Shown piece after piece: positions 1 through 7,160 of a stretch of 64,000 nt of DNA (position 1 is the stretch's first letter; every line of letters starts with the position of its first letter). The translations under genes and the position numbers were made by a program. The DNA lies in assembly GCA_002418765.1 (NCBI GenBank), contig DIET01000010.1, positions 1 to 64,000 on the forward strand, read 5' to 3'. The DNA is from Peptococcaceae bacterium UBA5767. Its GTDB lineage: Bacteria; Bacillota; TC1; UBA5767. The notes beneath the pieces were generated by a model. The model ran no database searches. It saw only the letters and a program-made list of their open reading frames with translations, and was not told the origin of the DNA.

Positions 1-307
1 CAAGGTTCACTGCTTCTAGCGTCTAGGCTACTTTTTTCTCATTTACATCTTGACTTCATATAGTCAGTCTTTATATCATAGGCAAAGGTAGAAACGGTGA
101 TTCGCCATATAGATCTGCAATCCTTACATTGTTCCAAATAGGCATATTGACCAAATAAATAAAAACAACCTCAAAGAAAGACATTGCCAAATCAATTCAC
201 CATACCAATTCAATGACCACCAAATGCTCAGTATCACAAATTCGTCCCTTTTACACCTTACTGTCTACATCTTACAAGGAAAAGAAGTTTCTGGCAATAT
301 AAATAAT
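1..307. other. Intergenic stretch at the left window edge
   Basis: No coding region, RNA gene or repeat could be recognised on either strand. The stretch is AT-rich with frequent stops in all frames. It lies downstream of the OsmC gene on the minus strand, so that gene's terminator is at its right border. Confidence 0.4.
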
Positions 308-331
308 GCCCGTCTCCTTAAGGAGCCGGGC
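308..331 (-). terminator. Probable intrinsic terminator of the OsmC gene
   Basis: GCCCG at 308-312 pairs with CGGGC at 327-331, and the inner CTCC/GGAG arms close on a TTAA loop with one mismatch. On the minus strand the hairpin is followed by an AT-rich ATTATTTAT stretch rather than a pure T tract. It lies 14 bases beyond the OsmC stop codon. Confidence 0.6.
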
Positions 332-344
332 TATGGTACCCATA

Positions 345-782
345 TTAATCTTCCAGCAAAAATTCAATGGGCGTCAGACCATGAATATTGTCCGATATAG
401 GACAGCGTGCATCGACTTCTGCAAGAAAAACTTTCTTCTCTTCCGGAGTCATATCCGCATCAATGGTCGTATACACCTTGATACTCTCAAATCCAGCGCG
501 ATCCTCTTTACTTTTCCCCATCAGAACATCCACATTTAAACTACCGACAACACGGGTGGTCAGATTCCTCAGTTCGATACGCTGCTGATTGGCCATGATA
601 CGGGCTATGGTGCAGATACACCCTCCCAAAGAAAAGAAGAAATACTCCAATGGTGATGGTCCCAAGTCTTCCCCTCCGGCATTCTTTGCTTGATCGATAA
701 TCAAACTGTGGTCTCTGGCTTGTAGATCGACTCTGTAAGTCTTACCCACGCTAGCCTGAATGCTAATTTCTTTTGATGCCAT
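345..782 (-). CDS. OsmC family protein
   Basis: A 145-residue member of the OsmC/Ohr family, small cytosolic thiol-dependent peroxidase-like proteins that act on organic hydroperoxides or related electrophiles. Both family cysteines are visible: one in GGCICTI near residue 54 and one in CPISDN near residue 126. The length is normal for the family. GGGGG lies eight bases before the ATG, which supports the start. The gene stands alone on the minus strand. The sequence resembles the YhfA/OsmC-like branch more than classical Ohr, so the exact substrate is unknown. The family call is firm and the function is an inference. Confidence 0.85.
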   Translation of the reverse strand: MASKEISIQASVGKTYRVDLQARDHSLIIDQAKNAGGEDLGPSPLEYFFFSLGGCICTIARIMANQQRIELRNLTTRVVGSLNVDVLMGKSKEDRAGFESIKVYTTIDADMTPEEKKVFLAEVDARCPISDNIHGLTPIEFLLED

Positions 783-934
783 GCTTTTTTCCCCCTTAGA
801 ACATTTATTGGGCTTATACCCATTTCAATATACTCCTAAGCCAGGAAGAATAAAAGAAACATGCAATCCAGATTTCTGATACTGCATTCGTATTGTGAAT
901 AGCATCACAATGCCCATCATCATGGTTCACACTG

Positions 935-1789
935 TTACTGCCTGTCTTTTTTCTGGTTGGAAAAGTAAGCCATGGTAGCATTGATTTCTCCACCCATCAT
1001 CAGTATCATGCTGCCTATATAAAGCCAAACCAGAAAAATAATGATACCTCCCAGGCTACCATAGACCTTTGTGTAATTGTCAAACTCACTGACATAACGG
1101 GAAAAAAGCCCTGAGGCCAATAGCCAGCCCAGTGTTGAAAAAATTGCCCCCACCCATACTTCGTGATAACGAACCTTGCGATTGGGCATGAACCGATAGA
1201 ATGAAGAAAACAAAAAGACCATCATGATGATGGGCAGCACCCAGCGCAGAAGATGCCAAAGGGAAAGAAACAGTTCACTAGCACCAAAATACACAAACAA
1301 ATTTTGGGAGATAGTCTTACCAAAGACAAGCAAAAAGAGTGTCAGCACCACCAGAACCATGAGGCTCACCGTAAACACCAGGGCCAGCAAAAAGTTTTTC
1401 CAAAGAACTCGCTTTTCCGGTGTCTTGTAAGCTTTGTTCAGACCCCGATTGATGGCATGCATGGCCCTTGATGTTGACCAAATGGCCAAAAATCCTGATG
1501 CAGAAAGAAGTGTCGTGCTCTTCGCTGCCACGGTCTCAGCCAACACTCTCTGAATCAAAATCACCGTATCCGCTGGAAGAATGGGAATCATACTGTCTGT
1601 AAGCGACAAGGCGCTCAAAGGCGTATAGCTCAACAAGTTGATGATAAATATGAGGAATGGAAAAATACCGAGTATCAGGTAATAGGTAAGCTGCGCTGAA
1701 CTGGCTGGTATGTCATCTGAAAAAAAACGGTGAAACAAGGTACGAATCCAGCTCGCTGCATAGCGTATTGTCCGTTTCCATCCAAGCAT
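935..1789 (-). CDS. YihY/BrkB family inner-membrane protein
   Basis: A 284-residue polytopic membrane protein of the YihY/UPF0761 family, once wrongly called ribonuclease BN. About six hydrophobic segments are visible, beginning near residue 35 (LTYYLILGIFPFLIF). The family signatures are present: the SSAQLTYY region near residue 32, the RGLNKAY segment near residue 116 and the KVYGSLGGIIIFLVWLYI stretch near residue 240. The function of the family is not established, although transport has been suggested. Length is typical. It is a single gene between the OsmC and repeat-protein genes, and the family call is secure. Confidence 0.9.
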   Translation of the reverse strand: MLGWKRTIRYAASWIRTLFHRFFSDDIPASSAQLTYYLILGIFPFLIFIINLLSYTPLSALSLTDSMIPILPADTVILIQRVLAETVAAKSTTLLSASGFLAIWSTSRAMHAINRGLNKAYKTPEKRVLWKNFLLALVFTVSLMVLVVLTLFLLVFGKTISQNLFVYFGASELFLSLWHLLRWVLPIIMMVFLFSSFYRFMPNRKVRYHEVWVGAIFSTLGWLLASGLFSRYVSEFDNYTKVYGSLGGIIIFLVWLYIGSMILMMGGEINATMAYFSNQKKDRQ

Positions 1790-1939
1790 AACACTTCCCC
1801 CCTATTAGAATAATATCAACACCCTATTTCCCATGGACCCATTCTTATTTACATTATACAGCAAGATACGCCCCATGATCACAAACAAATAACCAAAAAA
1901 AAGGAACCCAGTACGAGTTCCTCTAAACAGTTATGTTTA

Positions 1940-3637
1940 TCACAAGGCCTCAATATACTTGGCCAAGTACGTTTTGGGTGTCTCATCCAGCAACGTATTC
2001 AGGTAGATCACCTCAACCTCTTCACCAACAAGGAGCATACCCTCTACATCCGTATCCTCATCCACCAGAAACAGGATATCCTCTCCCGCTATATCCAAAA
2101 GAACAGAAATAACCTCTCCTGCACTTTGCTGTACATTGAGAATCTCGCCTTGCACAGTGACTTCCATCAGCATGACTTCTTCTGCCACAAAAGTCCTTGG
2201 CAAGTCCTGAACCGGGTGGCTTTTGTGAGATATTTGCACATACTGATTGAGCTGTAGTGCCTCAAAATCTATGGTCTCAGATTCTTCATCCAAAAGATCC
2301 GTTTGGTCTTCGTCAATGAGAAACAGTGTCTCATCATCCAATTCCAAGGTACCAAGCCAAGCATCTAAGCCTAGTTCCTCTAAAAATTCTGCAAAACCTT
2401 CCTCGTCCAGGCCTAGAACACTGATGGTCTCCTCCTCATCAAGAAGTTCGGTTACAAATCCCGTGGTTGTTTCCTCGAGCAAGTCTACCTTGCTGGCCAC
2501 GTAACCAAGAGGATCATCAGACAGCGCTTTTTGCCTAAAGCTGATTCTGACCCATTGGTCAACATCCAAAACATCGTACGCTATGGCGTCTCCCTCTTCA
2601 TCGAACAGCTCGCTCTCATCTTCATCAATCAGAAACAGAGTCTCTTCATCCAAAACAACCGTTCCGATCCAGGAATCTAGTTCCAGATCAAAAAGCAACT
2701 CGTTCCAGTCATCCTCATCAAGTCCGAGAGCGCCTCTCGTTTCCGATTCACTCAACTGCGCTGTAATGCGTCCCGTCATTGATTCTTCTCGCTGTTCTAC
2801 CTGATGAGCGAAATACGTTCTTGGTGAATCCTGGAGGATAGTGGTGTCGTAGGTCACCCGTATCAACCAGCCAATCTCTAGCTCATCAGAATCAATCTCA
2901 ACGTCTTCGAGATCAAAGATGTCCGTCCCGTTGGCATCCAGGACAAAAAGCGTTTCCTCATCAACTTCGATGGCTCCTTCTACATCATCCCAGTCCTTCT
3001 CTGCCCAAAAATCATTCCATTGGGTCCATGAAAGCTCCCATGCTTCACGTAATTCATTTTCCGAAAGAATGTCCGTGATGGCGCCTATCCTACTCGCTTC
3101 TTTTCCTTCTTCAGTATCGTTTCCACCACGCCAAGAGGAATCCAAACCGCCCGTGACTACAATTACATCTCCCGTACGAATCGTTTTTTTACCTACCTTG
3201 ATTTCTTCTCCATCTTCCTGATCAAAATCAACTTCCACGTCCTCCTCTTCCAAAATATCCCGGATATAGTCCATGGCGATATAGGCCGTTCCCTTCAAAA
3301 TCTCTACATCCTCTTCCTTAGTATCGATGGTGAAGAAATCCTGATTGGCCAAATGCGTAGTAATGGTACCATTTTTACCATTCCAACGAACCTGGAATCC
3401 CAGCCCTTTTAAAAGATCACGGAGCGGAAGCATGAGATCTCCCTCTCGCTCATAGATTTTGGTCTTATTGATGTTCAAAAGATGGCCATTCACCATCAGC
3501 ATGTAATCATAGGATGCCTGCCCTGCTGCACCTCTTGCCATGGCCTGACCAGGGACAACATGTCCTGGAGCTGCATACGCTGTCGATACAGATAGAATCA
3601 TGCAGATACTTAAGAAAATTACCAACCATTTTTTCAT
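1940..3637 (-). CDS. Exported acidic repeat protein with N-terminal stalk (copper amine oxidase N-like) domain
   Basis: About 565 residues from the ATG at 3637. That start has a GGGGG ribosome site six bases upstream and opens directly into a signal peptide (MKKWLVIFLSICMILSVSTA). Upstream in-frame starts would add a non-signal extension. Residues about 45-150 resemble the copper amine oxidase N-terminal/stalk domain common in secreted clostridial proteins (YMLMVNGHLLNI, LMLPLRDLLKGLGF). The rest is three imperfect repeats of about 105 residues plus a shorter fourth. Each contains an EETLFLIDED-like strand and ends in a DxPxTYxA motif followed by acidic residues. The composition is extremely Asp/Glu-rich. 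No enzyme motif was found, so a cell-surface or matrix role is only an inference. Confidence 0.75.
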   Translation of the reverse strand: MKKWLVIFLSICMILSVSTAYAAPGHVVPGQAMARGAAGQASYDYMLMVNGHLLNINKTKIYEREGDLMLPLRDLLKGLGFQVRWNGKNGTITTHLANQDFFTIDTKEEDVEILKGTAYIAMDYIRDILEEEDVEVDFDQEDGEEIKVGKKTIRTGDVIVVTGGLDSSWRGGNDTEEGKEASRIGAITDILSENELREAWELSWTQWNDFWAEKDWDDVEGAIEVDEETLFVLDANGTDIFDLEDVEIDSDELEIGWLIRVTYDTTILQDSPRTYFAHQVEQREESMTGRITAQLSESETRGALGLDEDDWNELLFDLELDSWIGTVVLDEETLFLIDEDESELFDEEGDAIAYDVLDVDQWVRISFRQKALSDDPLGYVASKVDLLEETTTGFVTELLDEEETISVLGLDEEGFAEFLEELGLDAWLGTLELDDETLFLIDEDQTDLLDEESETIDFEALQLNQYVQISHKSHPVQDLPRTFVAEEVMLMEVTVQGEILNVQQSAGEVISVLLDIAGEDILFLVDEDTDVEGMLLVGEEVEVIYLNTLLDETPKTYLAKYIEAL

Positions 3638-4042
3638 CTTCATTCCCCCATTCTCATTTTTTCTCTCTTTATCAATCTTGCACAGCAAGGTGTCATCGCT
3701 TTTTTCCCGTTTCCATGCAATAATCAGGCGCACCATGCTCATTCCTTTTTACTCTCATTTTTTTGCATTTTAAGACTTTTTTTTATCCCTATTAGGAATA
3801 ACTTCCTCCTATTATTTTACACCTATATCACGAAAAATACCATGTCACCCTTTCTTGGTCGCTTCAATGCTTGCAACATGTCCTAGAAGACTGATCTGAT
3901 ACCTCTTACCTTTGTTGATCATCAATATCACAATATTTAGCTTTTCATCATCTGTGTTATTGTCGTTTTTTACTGCTGCTTTGTTCCCATTTTACGTCAT
4001 CGTTTTATCATCATAGCATCGATTTGGCTTGATAAATTTCTC
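3638..4042. other. Divergent intergenic region
   Basis: AT-rich stretch between the minus-strand repeat-protein gene and the plus-strand GntR operon. It must carry the promoter of the repeat-protein gene. No convincing -35/-10 pair could be assigned for that direction, and no small gene or RNA was recognised. Confidence 0.35.
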
Positions 4043-4071
4043 TTGACGCAAGATACATATGCGTATATACT
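4043..4071 (+). promoter_or_regulatory. Sigma-A type promoter of the GntR/ABC operon
   Basis: TTGACG at 4043-4048 and TATACT at 4066-4071 are separated by exactly 17 bases, close to the vegetative consensus. The predicted transcription start falls inside the downstream inverted repeat, about 35 bases before the translation start at 4112. Confidence 0.75.
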
Positions 4072-4090
4072 GTTTATAGTCAGTATATAC
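4063..4090. promoter_or_regulatory. Operator-like inverted repeat overlapping the -10 box
   Basis: GTATATACTG (4063-4072) and its exact reverse complement CAGTATATAC (4081-4090) flank an 8-base spacer. The left arm covers the -10 hexamer, so a bound dimer would block RNA polymerase. The adjacent gene encodes a YtrA-type GntR regulator, and regulators of that group usually repress their own operons, so autoregulation is the natural inference. Confidence 0.7.
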
Positions 4091-4111
4091 AATATGAACG
4101 GAGGGCTTCGC

Positions 4112-4489
4112 TTGCACATTATTCTATCGAATTCTTCAAATCAGCCGATCTATGAACAAATTGCCTTACAAATCAAAGACCAAATCATAAACGGGGGGCT
4201 AACTGAAGCCGAACTACTGCCTTCCATCAGAAGTCTGGCCAAGGAACTGAAAATCAGCGTAATCACCACCAAACGCGCCTATGAGGAATTGGAGCGAGAT
4301 GGCTTCATCACCACAATTCCCGGCAAGGGTTCCTATGTGGCTGCGCAGAATTGGGCGTACTTAAAGGAATCCAGAATCAGAATTGTAGAGGAAAAATTTT
4401 TGGAAGGCATTGCAGCCGCCAAGGTCATTGACCTTACCTTAGATGAATTGGTAAGCATGCTGGAGATTTTATTTAGGGAGGGGAGCTAA
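4112..4489 (+). CDS. GntR family transcriptional regulator, YtrA subfamily
   Basis: About 125 residues: an N-terminal winged helix-turn-helix (QPIYEQIALQIKDQII, then LPSIRSLAKELKISVITTKRAYEELERDG) and a short helical C-terminal tail. The lack of a large ligand domain is the hallmark of the YtrA group. I chose the TTG at 4112 because GGAGG lies seven bases upstream, and the earlier in-frame start would lie inside the promoter. It is the first gene of a three-gene plus-strand operon with an ABC ATPase and a permease, the usual setting for this subfamily. It probably represses the operon through the inverted repeat at 4063-4090. The inducing signal is unknown. Confidence 0.9.
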   Translation: MHIILSNSSNQPIYEQIALQIKDQIINGGLTEAELLPSIRSLAKELKISVITTKRAYEELERDGFITTIPGKGSYVAAQNWAYLKESRIRIVEEKFLEGIAAAKVIDLTLDELVSMLEILFREGS

Positions 4490-4490
4490 G

Positions 4491-5357
4491 ATGACACCGA
4501 TTTTGGAAATCAGCAATGTAAGCAAAGCATGGAAAGGGTTCACACTAAACCAAATCAACCTGTCCTTGGAACGTGGATACATCATGGGTTTCATCGGACC
4601 CAATGGGGCGGGGAAAAGTACCACCATCAAACTCATGATGAATCTTATACGCAAGGATTCAGGAAGCATCAAGATTTTTGGGCTGGACAACAGCAAGCAC
4701 GAACTGGATATCAAAAACAGAATCGGATTTGTTCTCGATGAAAATCATTTTTATGAGGAGTTAACTCTCTTGGAGATGAAAAAAATCATCATGCCTTTCT
4801 ACCGAAACTGGGACAACCAGGCTTTTGGCCGATATCTCAAAGAATTCGATCTTCCCGGGAAAAAGAAAATAAAGGATTTGTCAAAGGGCATGAAAATGAA
4901 ATTCTCGTTGGCTATCGCCTTATCACATCATGCCGAACTTTTGGTGATGGATGAACCAACTTCTGGTCTTGACCCCGTGGCACGCAGTGAATTTTTGGAT
5001 ATCTTATCCACCATTATCCAAGACGAAAACAAAGGGGTTTTCTTCTCCACGCACATCACCTCTGATCTCGACAAAATTGCAGATTATATTGCGTTTATCG
5101 ATCAAGGAGAACTGATCTTAAGCGCAAGCAAAGACCAATTGATGGATTACTATGGGGTAATCAAGGCTTCCAAAGAGTTTCTTACCCCGGAGAATCGGAA
5201 ACATTTCATAGGAATTCATGAAAATCAGTTTGGTTTTGATGCCTTGGTTGAAGACCGAAAACAAGCAATACGCCAGTTCCAAGGAAAGCTGCAAATAGAA
5301 AAACCCACCTTGGAGGACATCTTGATTTATTACACCAGGAGGAATCGCCATGCATAA
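4491..5357 (+). CDS. ABC transporter ATP-binding protein (exporter type)
   Basis: A 288-residue nucleotide-binding subunit. Visible motifs are Walker A GPNGAGKST near residue 36, the signature LSKGMKMK near residue 128 and Walker B LLVMDEPTSGLD near residue 148, followed by the H-loop FFSTHITSDLD. The signature serine is followed by KG instead of GG, as in many ABC-2 exporters. The gene starts one base after the GntR stop and overlaps the permease gene by 8 bases, so the three are co-translated. YtrB-like transporters in Firmicutes have been linked to cell-envelope stress or antimicrobial export, but the substrate here is unknown. Confidence 0.93.
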   Translation: MTPILEISNVSKAWKGFTLNQINLSLERGYIMGFIGPNGAGKSTTIKLMMNLIRKDSGSIKIFGLDNSKHELDIKNRIGFVLDENHFYEELTLLEMKKIIMPFYRNWDNQAFGRYLKEFDLPGKKKIKDLSKGMKMKFSLAIALSHHAELLVMDEPTSGLDPVARSEFLDILSTIIQDENKGVFFSTHITSDLDKIADYIAFIDQGELILSASKDQLMDYYGVIKASKEFLTPENRKHFIGIHENQFGFDALVEDRKQAIRQFQGKLQIEKPTLEDILIYYTRRNRHA

Positions 5358-6009
5358 CCTTATTTTGAAGGATCTCTACATCCAAAAGAAATCTCTGCTC
5401 ATTGCTCTTCTGTACATTGTTCTGTTCATGGTCGTGTATCGAAACTTGGAGAGCATGATGTTTACAGGAGCCAGTGTAGCCTTTTCCTATATCCTAATCA
5501 CGGGGGCCTTTGCCATCGACGACAAAAACAAAGCGGACATCATGCTCAACTGCCTTCCGGTCAAAAGAAGCCAGATCGTCATGGCCAAATACATAACACT
5601 GTTCGTCTTTATGATTATGGGAGCCCTCTTCTACAGCACTGTGTATGCTGCTATTACGCTTGCCCAGGTCCCTATTACAATCTATCCTATCAACCTGACA
5701 GCCCTAACGGGCAGCTTTGTTGCTTTGGGCATCATCAATGCTATCTTTTTACCCATCATCTTCAAAGTAGGATATACGAAATCCAGGATATTTCATTTCC
5801 TCTTATTTTTTGTTTTCTTTTTTGGTCTGCCGGCACTGGTCAACTGGGTCAAAGTGCGGCAAGAGAGCGCATTTTCCCAAATCGCAGTGGACATCCTCAA
5901 CAATCAATCTGATGTAACAATCAGCATAGCTTTTGTTGTTCTTACTCTCTTGATTCTATGCTTCTCCTTCTTTTTATCACTGAAATTCTATGCAAAAAGA
6001 GAATTCTGA
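5350..6009 (+). CDS. ABC-2 type transporter permease
   Basis: A 219-residue membrane protein with about six hydrophobic segments, starting at residue 15 (SLLIALLYIVLFMVVY). The DDKNKADIMLNCLPVKRSQIVMAKYI segment near residue 58 is the cytoplasmic motif typical of the small ABC-2 permeases paired with YtrA-type operons (the ABC2_membrane_5 group). It overlaps the preceding ATPase gene by 8 bases and is probably its only membrane partner, working as a homodimer. No terminator with a T tract is visible directly downstream. The substrate is unknown. Confidence 0.88.
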   Translation: MHNLILKDLYIQKKSLLIALLYIVLFMVVYRNLESMMFTGASVAFSYILITGAFAIDDKNKADIMLNCLPVKRSQIVMAKYITLFVFMIMGALFYSTVYAAITLAQVPITIYPINLTALTGSFVALGIINAIFLPIIFKVGYTKSRIFHFLLFFVFFFGLPALVNWVKVRQESAFSQIAVDILNNQSDVTISIAFVVLTLLILCFSFFLSLKFYAKREF

Positions 6010-6116
6010 CTTTGGCTGATGCTTCTGCCATGGCCACTATGCTATGATGCCAAACCAAACACATTTACACCCATCGTCTCCACCCTGGCTGCAACAAGAT
6101 AAAGGACAATCACACA

Positions 6117-6944
6117 CTAATTCAAACGCTTTAGAATATTGGCTGTTTCCTCAAGATTGGGAAGAATATCCCCTTTCTTTTTATGACAAATCATATCAAG
6201 CAAAACGTTTACAAGGATGACAGATGTGGTATACGAGATGAGTGTGCCATCGATCTTCACCGTAATGACATAATCCGACATATCCTTAATGGTATAGGCC
6301 AATTCGCTGACGATAGAAATAATCTGACAACCCTTTTCTCTGGCAAATTTAAGTACTTCATAGGTGTGGTTTTTGGTGGGAAAAAATTCGAAACACACAA
6401 TGACATCATCTTGGTTCCAGGATTTGATCACATCAAAGGAATCGCCGAAGCCAGGTGTGAGCAAATGAGCGTTATCAAACAGTTCATTGAGAAAATGCTT
6501 TAAAATAAGGGCAGGAGCAATACCACCACGCATGGCCGTAACCCCAATATGCCTAGCGTCAATGATCTTATCCATGATAACCTCCAGCACCTTTTGATCC
6601 ATGGCACCAAAGGTTTCCTGGATATTCTTCATATCTTTTTCTACCGCCTTCAGGTAACGTTTTTCACTCAGCATATCCGCAGAATTGATGTTGAACTGTT
6701 CAATAATGTTAAGATTCTTGTGTTCACTTTTTCTAACGAAATCCTGCATGTCTTTGTATTTCTCAAAACCAAGAAAATGCGTAAAGCGAACCACGGAGGA
6801 CTCGCTGGTATTGCATTTTTTGGCAATTTCCCTAGAAGTCAGATACATGAATTCATCTGTATTTCCTAATATGTAAGAAGCAATCTTCTTCCTGGTCTTG
6901 CTCATTTTTTCATAATGATTCTGAATCAGTTGGGCTAAATCCAT
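6117..6944 (-). CDS. MurR/RpiR family transcriptional regulator
   Basis: A 275-residue regulator with an N-terminal HTH_6 domain (LTSREIAKKCNTSESSVVRFTHFLG, residues about 35-60) and a C-terminal SIS sugar-phosphate-binding domain from about residue 120 (IGVTAMRGGI, YEVLKFAREKGCQIISIVS). RpiR proteins sense phosphosugars and control sugar-use genes. It lies immediately downstream of, and on the same strand as, the sucrose operon with a gap of about 200 bases. A role in sucrose or hexose-phosphate control is plausible but unproven. AAGAAGGA precedes the ATG. It has its own promoter candidate at 6994-6999. Confidence 0.92.
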   Translation of the reverse strand: MDLAQLIQNHYEKMSKTRKKIASYILGNTDEFMYLTSREIAKKCNTSESSVVRFTHFLGFEKYKDMQDFVRKSEHKNLNIIEQFNINSADMLSEKRYLKAVEKDMKNIQETFGAMDQKVLEVIMDKIIDARHIGVTAMRGGIAPALILKHFLNELFDNAHLLTPGFGDSFDVIKSWNQDDVIVCFEFFPTKNHTYEVLKFAREKGCQIISIVSELAYTIKDMSDYVITVKIDGTLISYTTSVILVNVLLDMICHKKKGDILPNLEETANILKRLN

Positions 6945-6993
6945 ATATCCATCCTTCTTTGTTGTTACGCATAAGCGAGTTTATATTTTTTTC

Positions 6994-6999
6994 ATTATA
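6994..6999 (-). promoter_or_regulatory. Extended -10 promoter for the RpiR gene
   Basis: On the minus strand the sequence reads TGTGCTATAATG, giving a consensus TATAAT (6994-6999) with the TGn extension. No good -35 hexamer stands 17 bases upstream, which is common for extended -10 promoters. It lies 50 bases before the RpiR start codon. Confidence 0.55.
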
Positions 7000-7160
7000 G
7001 CACATAAGGCTGTTCTCTACATGCGCCACCATCCATTGTGAAGTGCTTGACACTCTGTGCCTATCACTGCAATCTTTCTCCTAAAAAGTAAAGAACACCC
7101 TTATCCTCCTCTTATTGTCACACTTGAATCATCAAAGACTTGTTGACAACCAAGAGCACA

